Positions 1 through 7,902 of a stretch of DNA of 64,000 bases are shown in pieces. Under the pieces are notes generated by a model. It made no database searches, was not told where the DNA came from, and was given only the letters and a program-made list of their open reading frames with translations. Every line of letters starts with the position of its first letter. The stretch's first letter is position 1. The position numbers and the translations under genes were made by a program. Source of the DNA: Hymenobacter gelipurpurascens (GTDB lineage Bacteria > Bacteroidota > Bacteroidia > Cytophagales > Hymenobacteraceae); the NCBI RefSeq assembly GCF_900187375.1, contig NZ_FYEW01000004.1, positions 62,001 through 126,000 on the forward strand. The letters are read 5' to 3'.

Positions 1-1210
1 GGCGGCGAATGGCATCCGCGGCGCCTTTGCGGATGCGGGTACCGTCGGCCAGCGTCACGCCGCTGCTGCGCGTTTCGGCCGTGAACTTGATAAGCTCGGC
101 CCCTGCAAGGCAGGCTTGCAGCTGGACGAAGTCCACCTGGTTGTCGCGGGCCAACTCCACGATGCTTTTGCCTTCGGGTGTTTCATCGGTGAGCGAGCTG
201 AGCGTGGCGTATTCCACGAACTGCGTGATGGGCACGCCGGGTGCGGGCCAGAAGTGGGTGGCCTTGCGGTTGCCGATGGTAATGGTGCCGGTTTTATCCA
301 GCAGCAGCACGTCGATGTCGCCGGCCGTTTCCACCGCCTTGCCGCTCTTGGTGATGACGTTGGCGCGCAGGGCGCGGTCCATGCCCGCGATGCCGATGGC
401 CGAGAGCAGCCCGCCAATCGTGGTCGGAATCAAACACACGAACAAGGCAATAAAGGAAGCAATGGCAATGGGCGTCTTCGAGTACTCCGCGAAGGGCTGC
501 AGCGTCACGCAGACAATGACAAAAACTAGCGTAAAGCCCGCCAGCAGGATGGTGAGGGCAATTTCGTTGGGCGTTTTCTGCCGCGAGGCGCCTTCCACCA
601 GCGCAATCATCTTATCCAGAAACGACTCGCCGGGAGCGGTGGTCACCTGCACCACGATGCGGTCAGACAGCACCTTGGTGCCACCCGTCACGCTGGACTT
701 GTCGCCGCCCGCCTCCCGAATCACCGGGGCCGACTCGCCCGTGATGGCCGACTCGTCGATGGTGGCCAGCCCTTCGATAATCTCGCCGTCAGTGGGAATG
801 ATTTCGCCGGCCACGACCACGAATACCTGGCCTTTCTGCAGTTGGGCCGAGCTGACGACTTGAATTTCACCGGTTTCCAGGCGCACGTTGGCCGGCGTAT
901 CCTGGCGGGTTTTGCGCAGGGAGTCGGCCTGGGCCTTGCCCCGCGCCTCGGCAATGGCCTCGGCGAAGTTGGCAAAGAGCAGAGTCAGCAACAGCACCAA
1001 AAAAACGGTGAAGTTGTAGCCGAACGAGCCCTGGGCCGGGTCGGGATGCACCAGCAGGCCGAGGGTGACCAAGAGCATCACCACCGTGCCCAGCTCCACG
1101 GTGAACATCACCGGGTTGCGGAACATGATGCGCGGGTCGAGCTTGACGAAGGCCTGCTTGACGGCTTCGGCGACCAGCGCAGGTTGAAACAAAGAAGTGG
1201 ACTGTGCCAT
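1..1210 (-). CDS. kdpB: Potassium-transporting P-type ATPase subunit KdpB (partial, C-terminus outside the window)
   Basis: Catalytic P-type ATPase subunit of the high-affinity Kdp K+ pump in the inner membrane. It hydrolyses ATP and couples to KdpA. The frame opens at ATG 1210 with MAQSTSLFQPALV, continues with the conserved RNPVMFTVE stretch and stays open to the window edge (about 403 of roughly 680 residues). The phosphorylation motif LLLDKTGTIT is visible, with the aspartate at about residue 305 (E. coli Asp307). The nucleotide-binding end and kdpC must lie to the left of the window. It starts 34 nt after the kdpA stop, so the two are co-transcribed. Identity is certain; only completeness cannot be judged. 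Confidence 0.97.
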   Translation of the reverse strand, partial: MAQSTSLFQPALVAEAVKQAFVKLDPRIMFRNPVMFTVELGTVVMLLVTLGLLVHPDPAQGSFGYNFTVFLVLLLTLLFANFAEAIAEARGKAQADSLRKTRQDTPANVRLETGEIQVVSSAQLQKGQVFVVVAGEIIPTDGEIIEGLATIDESAITGESAPVIREAGGDKSSVTGGTKVLSDRIVVQVTTAPGESFLDKMIALVEGASRQKTPNEIALTILLAGFTLVFVIVCVTLQPFAEYSKTPIAIASFIALFVCLIPTTIGGLLSAIGIAGMDRALRANVITKSGKAVETAGDIDVLLLDKTGTITIGNRKATHFWPAPGVPITQFVEYATLSSLTDETPEGKSIVELARDNQVDFVQLQACLAGAELIKFTAETRSSGVTLADGTRIRKGAADAIRR

Positions 1211-1244
1211 AAGTAGGAACGAGGAATTGCGAGACAGAGCGGGC

Positions 1245-2945
1245 CTAGTAGAGCGTGAAGTGCTCGGCGATGGGACCCAGGGCCAGGGCGGGGAAAAAGG
1301 CCAGCGCGGCAATGATGACGATGACGGCCAGCACCATCACCCCGAAGGTGGCCGTGTCGGCGGGCAGGGTGCCGGCGCCCTCGGGGATGTACTTTTTGCG
1401 GGCCAGCAGGCCGGCAATTGCTACCGGCCCGATGAGGGGCAGAAAGCGGGAGAGCAGCAGTACGATGCCCGTGCCGATGTTCCAGAACGGCGTGTTGTCA
1501 CCTAGTCCCTCGAAGCCCGAGCCGTTGTTGGCGGCCGCGGAGGTGAACTCATAGAGCATCTCCGAGAAGCCGTGGAAGCCAGGGTTGGCCAGCCAGCCGG
1601 CGTACTCGGCGGGGTGGCCGGTGTAGGTGTGCGCCGCCAGGGCCGTGCCGGCCAGAATGAGCAGCGGGTGCAGCAGCGTCACGAGGATGGCAATCTTCAT
1701 CTCGCGGCCCTCGATTTTCTTGCCCAGAAACTCCGGCGTGCGCCCCACCATCAGGCCGGCGATGAACACGGCGATAACCAGGTAGGCGAAGAAGTTGAGC
1801 AAACCCACGCCGCAGCCCCCGTAGAAGGCATTGGTCATCATGCCCAGCAGCTGGCTCAGGCCGGAAAGGGGCATAAAGGAGTCGTGCATGGAGTTCACCG
1901 AGCCGCAGCTGATGACAGTATTGGTGATGGACCAATACGCCGAGGCGGCGGCCCCGAAGCGCACTTCCTTGCCCTCCATGGCCCCCAGGCTTTGGTCAAC
2001 GCCCATGTGGGCGATGGCGGGGTTACCGTGCATCTCGTAGTACACCGCTGGGGCCAGCAGGGCCAGGAAGCCCACGGTCATCACGCCGAAAATCATGTAG
2101 GAAAGCCGCGGTCGCTTCAGGTAAAAGCCCAGCGCAAACACCATGGCCATGGGGATGAGGGTCAGCGCGATGTTCTCGGCCGCGTTGGTCAGGTAGTTGG
2201 GGTTTTCGAGCGGGTGGGCCGAGTTGGCGCCAAAGAATCCTCCCCCGTTGGTGCCCAGCTCCTTGATGGCCACCATGGCCGCAACCGGCCCGCGGCTCAC
2301 CTGCACTGAGTCGCCCTGCAGCGTCACGAGGGACTGCTGGCCCTGCAGGGTCATCGGCGAGCCGTTGAATACCAGAATCAGGGCCAGCATGATAGAGCCC
2401 GGGAGTAGCAGCCGGGTGAGGCTCTTGACGAAGTAGTGGTAGAAGTTACCCAGCTTCTCGGTGGTGCGGTTTTGCAGGGCGTTGAAGACGACAACGGCCG
2501 CTGCGATGCCCGTGGCCGCGCTCACGAACTGTAGAAAGGTGATGACCACCAGCTGCGAGAGGTAGCTGAGGCCCGATTCGCCGGAGTAGTGCTGCAGGTT
2601 GCAGTTCACCAGAAAGGAAATGGCCGTGTTGAAAGCCAGATCCGGCGCCATCGAGGGGTTGCCATCGGGGTTGAGCGGCAGGCGGCCCTGGCTGCAGAGG
2701 ATGCCCATGGCCAGGCCAAACCACACCAGGTTGACGGTGAGCAGGGCCACCATATGCTGTTGCCAGCTCATCTCGCGCCGCTCGTCGATGCCGGACAGAC
2801 GGAATATCCCGCGCTCAACGGGGGCCATAAAGTCGAGCAGGTTGGTCTCACCCCGGAAGACCCGGGCCAGGTAGCGGCCCAACGGCAGGGCCAGCAGCAG
2901 CGTGAGCAGGTACAGGCCCGCGATGCCGAGTAGTTCAGTGTTCAT
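1245..2945 (-). CDS. kdpA: Potassium-transporting ATPase subunit KdpA
   Basis: Channel-like K+-binding subunit of the KdpFABC complex, 566 residues, the normal family length, with about ten membrane segments. Four selectivity-filter loops are visible: the NCNLQHYSG region near residue 115, GTNGGGFFGANSAHP near 230, CGSVNSM near 345, and TSAAANNGSGFEG near 465. The filter residues fit a K+-selective SKT-superfamily pore. It begins 24 nt after the kdpF stop and is followed after 34 nt by kdpB. The ATG start gives MNTELLGIAGLYLL, which puts the first membrane helix at the N-terminus as expected. No sign of decay. Confidence 0.97.
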   Translation of the reverse strand: MNTELLGIAGLYLLTLLLALPLGRYLARVFRGETNLLDFMAPVERGIFRLSGIDERREMSWQQHMVALLTVNLVWFGLAMGILCSQGRLPLNPDGNPSMAPDLAFNTAISFLVNCNLQHYSGESGLSYLSQLVVITFLQFVSAATGIAAAVVVFNALQNRTTEKLGNFYHYFVKSLTRLLLPGSIMLALILVFNGSPMTLQGQQSLVTLQGDSVQVSRGPVAAMVAIKELGTNGGGFFGANSAHPLENPNYLTNAAENIALTLIPMAMVFALGFYLKRPRLSYMIFGVMTVGFLALLAPAVYYEMHGNPAIAHMGVDQSLGAMEGKEVRFGAAASAYWSITNTVISCGSVNSMHDSFMPLSGLSQLLGMMTNAFYGGCGVGLLNFFAYLVIAVFIAGLMVGRTPEFLGKKIEGREMKIAILVTLLHPLLILAGTALAAHTYTGHPAEYAGWLANPGFHGFSEMLYEFTSAAANNGSGFEGLGDNTPFWNIGTGIVLLLSRFLPLIGPVAIAGLLARKKYIPEGAGTLPADTATFGVMVLAVIVIIAALAFFPALALGPIAEHFTLY

Positions 2946-2969
2946 AATTCGGATGGGAAAAGCAGGGTC

Positions 2970-3050
2970 TTAGAAGCGCTCGGGCTTTAGCAGCACGTAC
3001 ACCAGGTAGCTGAACACGGCTAGCGACAAAAGAAAAAGGGCAGTCATCAT
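2970..3050 (-). CDS. kdpF: KdpF, small stabilising subunit of the Kdp complex
   Basis: A 26-residue single-helix peptide read from ATG 3050 to TAA 2970: MMTALFLLSLAVFSYLVYV, then LLKPERF. The pattern of one hydrophobic helix ending in a LxKPExF tail is the KdpF signature. Its position directly in front of kdpA (24 nt) is the usual one. KdpF is known to stabilise KdpFABC in the membrane. The gene is short enough to be missed by most gene callers. A second ATG lies one codon downstream at 3047. Confidence 0.88.
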   Translation of the reverse strand: MMTALFLLSLAVFSYLVYVLLKPERF

Positions 3051-3062
3051 GGCGAAGCGGGG

Positions 3063-3158
3063 CTAGATGTGGTCGAAAAAATCGACCGATTTATAGAAGA
3101 GCCAGAAGCCGGCCAGGCCGGTGGCGGTAAGCAGAGGTATCATCAGAGCAGGGGCCAT
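3063..3158 (-). CDS. Unnamed 31-residue membrane peptide at the head of the kdp operon
   Basis: Open frame from ATG 3158 to TAG 3063, opening MAPALMIPLLTATGLAGFWL and closing FYKSVDFFDHI. It has one hydrophobic helix (about residues 4-21) followed by a short polar tail rich in aromatic and acidic residues. It lies 12 nt before kdpF and behind the sigma-54-like promoter, so it would be the first product of the operon. It is about the size of KdpF but lacks the KPExF tail. I do not know a named family for it. A role as an extra small Kdp subunit or regulator is inference from position only. It could also be a non-coding leader. Confidence 0.5.
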   Translation of the reverse strand: MAPALMIPLLTATGLAGFWLFYKSVDFFDHI

Positions 3159-3200
3159 GGTGGTAGGAGGGTGTGGGCGTTTCGATGCCGGGAATCACTG

Positions 3201-3217
3201 AGCAATCGCTGACCCCA
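3201..3217 (-). promoter_or_regulatory. Sigma-54-like (-24/-12) promoter for the kdp operon
   Basis: On the minus strand the sequence reads GGGGTC-AGCGA-TTGCT. This keeps the invariant GG and GC with ten bases between them and a perfect TTGC at -12; the -24 half is weaker than the TGGCAC consensus. Transcription would start near 3190, about 30 nt before the first small kdp frame at 3158. The neighbouring regulator (3517-4878) is of the sigma-54-dependent NtrC class with an intact GAFTGA loop, which supports the assignment. Found by eye; no matrix score was computed. Confidence 0.5.
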
Positions 3218-3314
3218 AGCTTTCCACCAGGCAGAGGGGCTTAGCTAATTCTCTGTCTGTGAGGTGATTACTTTTTACAAAGCTTCGCCTCTACCTCTTG
3301 GGGAGGTGAGGAGA

Positions 3315-3340
3315 CCCTAGCGAAACGCTAGGGTGTTTTT
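3315..3340 (+). terminator. Hairpin CCCTAGCG-AAA-CGCTAGGG followed by T-rich tract
   Basis: A perfect 8-bp stem (3315-3322 with 3326-3333) and a 3-nt loop, followed by TGTTTTT on the plus strand. It has the form of a rho-independent terminator for plus-strand transcription, yet no plus-strand gene ends here. It shares the CCCTAGC core with the terminator at 3460-3486. It could instead be a leader structure of the kdp transcript if transcription starts further upstream. Confidence 0.4.
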
Positions 3341-3453
3341 CAGAATGCTAGGGAACGGGGCAGGTCAGGCTCGTTTTCAGCTGGCCGTGCAGCGAAGCAC
3401 CGGGCATGGGCGTGTGCCCGCGCCGTACTCAGCACTTAACTGAGCTTACCGCC

Positions 3454-3486
3454 AACAAAAAGGCCCTAGCGTTTTGCTAGGGCCTT
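3454..3486 (-). terminator. Rho-independent terminator of the kup-regulator unit
   Basis: Perfect 11-bp inverted repeat (3460-3470 with 3476-3486, core GGCCCTAGC) with a 5-nt loop. On the minus strand it is followed by TTTTGTT. It lies about 30 nt past the stop of the NtrC-type regulator and separates that unit from the kdp operon. Confidence 0.8.
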
Positions 3487-3516
3487 CAAAAGTTCGTCGA
3501 GCACGGGGTTTCTTCC

Positions 3517-4878
3517 CTACAGCCCGTACTCCTGGATTTTGCGGTAGAGGGTGGTGAGGGCCACACCCAGCACCTTGGCCGTTTCGGTTTTGTTGCCGCC
3601 CGTTTCGAGCAAGATGCGCTGGATGTGCTGCTTTTCGGCGCTGCGCAGGCTGCGCTCATCTTCCGGGGAAGAGGCTGGTGAGCCGACCTGGGCAAACAGC
3701 TGCAGCTCCAGGGGCAGCCCGTCCACGGTCAGGGGTTGGTCGGCAGGGGTGAGGATGGAAGCCCGCTCCAATACATTTTTCAACTCGCGCACATTGCCCG
3801 GCCAGGAGTAGTGTTCCAGCACGCGCAGGGCCTCCGGCGTAACCGTGAGCGGGCGCTGGCGCAGCTTCACGGCGAAGTGCTGCAGGAAGTGCTCGGTCAG
3901 GGGGGCCACGTCGGCGCGGCGGGCATGTAGGGCCGGCACGGGCACCACGACTACCGATAGGCGGTAGTACAGGTCCGGCCGGAAGTGCCCCTGATCCGCT
4001 TCCTGGCGAAGGTTGCGGTTGGTGGCGGCCACGATGCGCACGTTGGCGCGGGTGGGCCGGGTGTCGCCGATTTTGGTGAATTCCTGGGCTTCGAGCACGC
4101 GCAGCAGCTTGGCCTGCACGCCGGGCTCCAACTCGCCGATTTCATCGAGAAAGAGTGTGCCGCCGTGGGCCTCCTCGAACAGGCCTTTCTTATCGGCCTG
4201 GGCCCCGGTAAAGGCTCCTTTCTTGTAGCCAAACAACTCGGACTCCATCAGCTCGCGTGGGAAGGCCGAGCAGTTCACGGCCACGAAGGGCTTGCGCCGC
4301 CGCTCACTACCGTAGTGAATGGCCTGGGCAAAGAGCTCCTTGCCAGCCCCGGTGGGGCCTTCCAGCAGCACGGTGGCGTCGGTGGGCGCCACCTGCCGGG
4401 CTATGGCTTTGGCTTTTTCCAGCGCCGGGGAGTGGCCTACCATGCTCTCGAAGCTGTATTGGGTGTCAACCTTGCGCTCCAGCAGCGCCACGCGCTGCTG
4501 GAGGCGGGCGCGGTCCATGGCCCGCTCCACCACCACCAGCAGCTGGTCGTCGGAGTCGCCCTTGGTCAGGTAGTCGAATGCCCCTTCCTTCATGGCCCGC
4601 ACCCCGTCGGGAATGGTGCCATAGGCCGTCATCAAAATGACTTCGGCCAGCGGGGCCAGGGCCTTGTAGCGGGGCAGCAAGTCCAGGCCCCGGCCGTCGG
4701 GCAGCTTCACGTCGGAGAGGACGACGCCGATACCGTCGGCCTGCTCGCGCAGGGTCTGCAGGCCGCGGTGGGCGTTGGAGGCCTGCAGCACAGTGTAGCC
4801 TTCCAGTTCCAGGGTGCGGGCCACAGCCTGACGCAGCATGGCCTCGTCGTCGATAAGCAAAATCGTGCCGGTGGGCAT
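3517..4878 (-). CDS. Sigma-54-dependent response regulator (NtrC family)
   Basis: Cytoplasmic transcription activator of 453 residues. It has a receiver domain (phosphoacceptor Asp56 in LSDVKLPDG, conserved Lys106), an AAA+ domain with Walker A GPTGAGKE (174-181), the sigma-54 contact loop GAFTGA (221-226) and Walker B TLFLDEIGE, and a C-terminal Fis-type helix-turn-helix (NKTETAKVLGVALTTLYRK). Every catalytic motif needed to drive sigma-54 open-complex formation is present. It lies 47 nt downstream of kup in the same orientation and just upstream of the kdp operon, so control of K+ uptake is the natural inference. The partner histidine kinase is not in the window; a KdpD-like kinase beyond kdpC is possible. 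Confidence 0.92.
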   Translation of the reverse strand: MPTGTILLIDDEAMLRQAVARTLELEGYTVLQASNAHRGLQTLREQADGIGVVLSDVKLPDGRGLDLLPRYKALAPLAEVILMTAYGTIPDGVRAMKEGAFDYLTKGDSDDQLLVVVERAMDRARLQQRVALLERKVDTQYSFESMVGHSPALEKAKAIARQVAPTDATVLLEGPTGAGKELFAQAIHYGSERRRKPFVAVNCSAFPRELMESELFGYKKGAFTGAQADKKGLFEEAHGGTLFLDEIGELEPGVQAKLLRVLEAQEFTKIGDTRPTRANVRIVAATNRNLRQEADQGHFRPDLYYRLSVVVVPVPALHARRADVAPLTEHFLQHFAVKLRQRPLTVTPEALRVLEHYSWPGNVRELKNVLERASILTPADQPLTVDGLPLELQLFAQVGSPASSPEDERSLRSAEKQHIQRILLETGGNKTETAKVLGVALTTLYRKIQEYGL

Positions 4879-4925
4879 AGGTAGGCTAGAAAGTAGACGG
4901 CCGGAGTAACCGGGATTTCCGCAGG

Positions 4926-6899
4926 CTAGTAAATGCGCTTGAGGGAGATGTCCTGCGGGGCGGAAATAATCAGGGGCACCTTCTCCACCTTTACCGAACT
5001 CGTATCCAGGCCAAAGTACTGGACTTCCGAGGCAATAAACTGCTTGATGTAGAAGTAGGCCTGCATGACTATCTTTTCCACCCAGGGTAGTTCGTTTTCG
5101 ACGGAAAGGAATTTTTCCAGCACCACGAAGCGGAAGTCGCCGGTGACGTGCTGCTTGCTCAGCGACTCGTAGCGGGAGGTGATGTCCACTTCTCCGTTGC
5201 GCACCAGCTCCTCGATGACTTTGCGAAAGTACAGGTTGATGCGCTGCTCCACCCGGAAGCCCAGGCGGAAGGTGATGCGCAGCACGTCGTTGGGCGCAAT
5301 TTCTGTCACCTTGTACTCCATGGTGTACGGCTCATCGGTGGTGCTCACGTGCACAAACCAGTAGATGTCGGCCCGCTTCGGGCGCTTCTGAAAGATAGAG
5401 TAGATGATTTTCTGCTCGATTTCAGAGGCTCTGTCGGCCCCGCTCAGAAAGACCAGGTGGGTAGCGTACTTGGGCACGCTTTCGTCATTGCTCAGGGCAA
5501 TAAGCTTTTCCGAGTAAGGTGCTAGCTTGACCATATCCGTCAGGCGGCGCTTGATAAAGTGGGCCCGCAGCCACACGTACATCACGGCCATGAGCGAGAG
5601 GCCGATGGCCAGCGACACCCAGCCGCCGTGCGGAAACTTGATGAGGTTGGCCAGCAGGAAGGCCCCTTCAATGGCCCCATACACCACCACGAACAGGGAA
5701 ATCAATGCCGGGTGCACCTTTTTGAGCCTTAGCCACATCGTAAGGAGGATGGTGGTCATGAGCATGGTGATGGTGATGGCCAGGCCGTAGGCCGCTTCCA
5801 TGTTGCTCGACTCACGGAAGTAGAGCACCACCCCGATGCAGCCCAGCAGCAGCAGCCGGTTCATGCTTGGCACGAACAGCTGGCCTTTCACGTCGGTGGG
5901 GTAGTTAAGCTTTACCTTGGGCCACATGTTGAGGCGGATGGCCTCCGCCACCAAGGTAAACGAGCCGGTAATCAACGCCTGGGAGGCAATAATGGCGGCA
6001 ACCGTGGCCACGCCAATGCCGATGAGCAGAAACCACGGCGGCATCAACGCATAGAAGGGGTTACGCCCGTCCAGGTTCTGGCCCTGGTGGGCGAGCAGCC
6101 AGGCGCCCTGGCCCAGGTAGTTGAGTACCAGCGTGGTCTTGACAAACACCCAGCTGATGCGGATGTTACCCTTGCCGCAGTGACCCAGGTCGGAATACAG
6201 CGCCTCGGCGCCGGTGGTGCACAGAAATACTGAGCCCAGGAGCCAGAACCCGCCAGGGTACTCCACCAGCAGCTCGTAAGCGTAGTAAGGATTAAAAGCT
6301 TTGATAATCGTGGGGTTCTGCGCAATCCAGCTTCCCCCCAGCACGCCCAGCATGGCAAACCACAGCAGCATGATGGGTCCGAAGGCCTTGCCGACGATCT
6401 GGGTGCCGAAGCTCTGCAGCAGAAAAAGGCCGGCGATGATGCCGATCACAATGGGCACGGTGGGAATATCGGGGTACACCTGCCGCAAGCCTTCGATGGC
6501 TGATGACACGGAGATGGGCGGCGTAATCACCCCGTCGGCCAGCAGGGCCGCCCCGCCGATGATAGCAATGGCCGAGAGCCAGGCCCCGCGGCGGCGTACC
6601 AGGGCGTACAGGGAGAAAATGCCCCCTTCCCCGTTGTTGTCCGCGTTGAGGGTGACGATGACATACTTGAGGGTCGTTTGCAGCGTCAGCGTCCAGATGA
6701 CGCAGGAGATGGCCCCCAGAATCAGGGCCGGCTCAATCAGGCCCGGCACCCGTGCGCTCTTGAGAATGGCCGACATCACGTACAAGGGCGAGGTGCCGAT
6801 GTCGCCGTAGATAATGCCCAGGGCAATGAGCAGACCGGCCCCGGAAATAGCGGTGTGTGAATGGTTGCTGGTGCTGGGAGGAGCGTCGAGGTGGGCCAT
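4926..6899 (-). CDS. kup: Low-affinity potassium transporter Kup
   Basis: Integral membrane K+/H+ symporter of the KUP/HAK/KT family, 657 residues, the usual length. The N-terminus carries the family hallmark GIIYGDIGTSPLYV near residue 30. About twelve helices follow up to residue 450, then a cytoplasmic tail of about 200 residues with the typical LTDMVKLAPYSEKLIALSND linker. Start MAHLDAPPSTSNHSHTAISG gives a short polar head before helix 1. It forms a unit with the downstream NtrC-type regulator and sits beside the kdp operon, so constitutive and inducible K+ uptake are encoded together. The 233 bp upstream (6900-7132) contain no gene I can see. Confidence 0.96.
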   Translation of the reverse strand: MAHLDAPPSTSNHSHTAISGAGLLIALGIIYGDIGTSPLYVMSAILKSARVPGLIEPALILGAISCVIWTLTLQTTLKYVIVTLNADNNGEGGIFSLYALVRRRGAWLSAIAIIGGAALLADGVITPPISVSSAIEGLRQVYPDIPTVPIVIGIIAGLFLLQSFGTQIVGKAFGPIMLLWFAMLGVLGGSWIAQNPTIIKAFNPYYAYELLVEYPGGFWLLGSVFLCTTGAEALYSDLGHCGKGNIRISWVFVKTTLVLNYLGQGAWLLAHQGQNLDGRNPFYALMPPWFLLIGIGVATVAAIIASQALITGSFTLVAEAIRLNMWPKVKLNYPTDVKGQLFVPSMNRLLLLGCIGVVLYFRESSNMEAAYGLAITITMLMTTILLTMWLRLKKVHPALISLFVVVYGAIEGAFLLANLIKFPHGGWVSLAIGLSLMAVMYVWLRAHFIKRRLTDMVKLAPYSEKLIALSNDESVPKYATHLVFLSGADRASEIEQKIIYSIFQKRPKRADIYWFVHVSTTDEPYTMEYKVTEIAPNDVLRITFRLGFRVEQRINLYFRKVIEELVRNGEVDITSRYESLSKQHVTGDFRFVVLEKFLSVENELPWVEKIVMQAYFYIKQFIASEVQYFGLDTSSVKVEKVPLIISAPQDISLKRIY

Positions 6900-7132
6900 A
6901 ATTGATGAGGTGTCGTGCTGCTTACGCGAAAGCGGCCGGCAAGTATATGAGAAAGGAGGGGACCGGGGGTGTTACGATCAATCGGGTTTTTAGCTTGTAG
7001 ACGAAGGCAAATAAAGCATCCACGTGCTTACCCGACTGCAGGGTGTGCCCCGTTCGTGTAAGAGCCTGCCGAACCGAGCGGCTTGGTGGTTAGCTTGGTG
7101 CTCAGCTTTCCGCCTGCCGCCGTTTCAATAGG

Positions 7133-7411
7133 TTAAAACGGATCCTGAAAATAGGGCCACGTGAAATAGAGCACCGCCCCTTGCAGCAGCGTCAGCCCCA
7201 GGGTAATGCCCCAGAAAGCGGCTTTACGGTTTTTATGGTGCAGTAGCAGAATAGCCGCCCACGCACCTGGCGCCGCGCCCGGCAGAGTCGCCAGGTGCAG
7301 CGTTTTTTCGGCAATGCGCCGCTGGCTGCGTTGGGCTTTGCGTTTATCCCAGGCGAAGAGCAGGAAACACAGCAGATTAAAGAATAACAGGCAAATCAAA
7401 AGTAGTTTCAT
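7133..7411 (-). CDS. DUF1294 family small membrane protein
   Basis: 92 residues from ATG 7411 (MKLLLICLLFFNLLCFLLFA). Helix 1 is followed by the DUF1294 signature: WDKRKAQR, then RIAEKTLHLATLPGAAPGAW, then LLHHKNRKAAFWG and a last helix. The arrangement DKxxA - RIxE - GxxPGAW - HKxRKxxF is typical. I prefer this start to an upstream in-frame ATG at 7483 because it places the first helix at the N-terminus. The biochemical function of the family is unknown. It stands alone between kup and a gene-poor tract. Confidence 0.85.
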   Translation of the reverse strand: MKLLLICLLFFNLLCFLLFAWDKRKAQRSQRRIAEKTLHLATLPGAAPGAWAAILLLHHKNRKAAFWGITLGLTLLQGAVLYFTWPYFQDPF

Positions 7412-7623
7412 GCTGCAGGAGGCGGGCCTTTCTGAATAGGCGGTTCGGGACTTTGGCCTCGAGTGGTTGCGGCCCGAGTCCAAACCGTTTTGGCGGGTTC
7501 AAAAAGGGCGAGGGAGATACGCTACCCGTGGGTGGCAGAGGAAGAATACACCCGCGGAGCCGCAAGTTAAGGAGCCGCGGGTAATGCAAAGGGGCTCACT
7601 AATCGTTTCAGCTGTTTGGCTGA

Positions 7624-7902
7624 TTAGCGCTGACTCACCATTTCCAAAAACACCTTCGGATTCTTATCAGCCTTCACTCTGCCGGTTTTGTGCTTGTAGG
7701 TAAAGGAGAATAGGATATTGTGCTTTTTGGCGTCCCCAAGAAGCTGGCTGATAAGTTGGGGTCCCGGATTTTGAGCTTCTCCAGGTTCTGGAGGGCCCAG
7801 CGCTGCTTTTCCTTTCAACACCGTCCTGGAAGGGGAGGAGCTGCTGCTGGAGACTTGGCTATTTATAAAGAACCGACGGCTGTGAAATAGGCAGCCCTTC
7901 AT
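7624..7902 (-). CDS. Hypothetical 92-residue protein (doubtful)
   Basis: Open frame with a Ser-rich N-terminal third and a basic, charged C-terminus (KHKTGRVKADKNPKVFLEM). Codon use is not strongly biased towards GC-ending codons, unlike proven genes nearby. I recognise no family. It lies at the edge of an AT-richer, gene-poor stretch, so it may be a remnant of a longer gene or a chance frame. Confidence 0.25.
   Translation of the reverse strand: MKGCLFHSRRFFINSQVSSSSSSPSRTVLKGKAALGPPEPGEAQNPGPQLISQLLGDAKKHNILFSFTYKHKTGRVKADKNPKVFLEMVSQR

Noticed and set aside
1..3000. Long plus-strand open frames opposite kdpB and kdpA
   Set aside because: They are antisense shadows caused by high third-position GC; the minus strand carries unmistakable Kdp motifs.
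3985..4884. Plus-strand 299-residue frame opposite the NtrC-type regulator
   Set aside because: Shadow frame with Gly/His/Gln bias; the minus strand has REC, AAA+ and Fis motifs.
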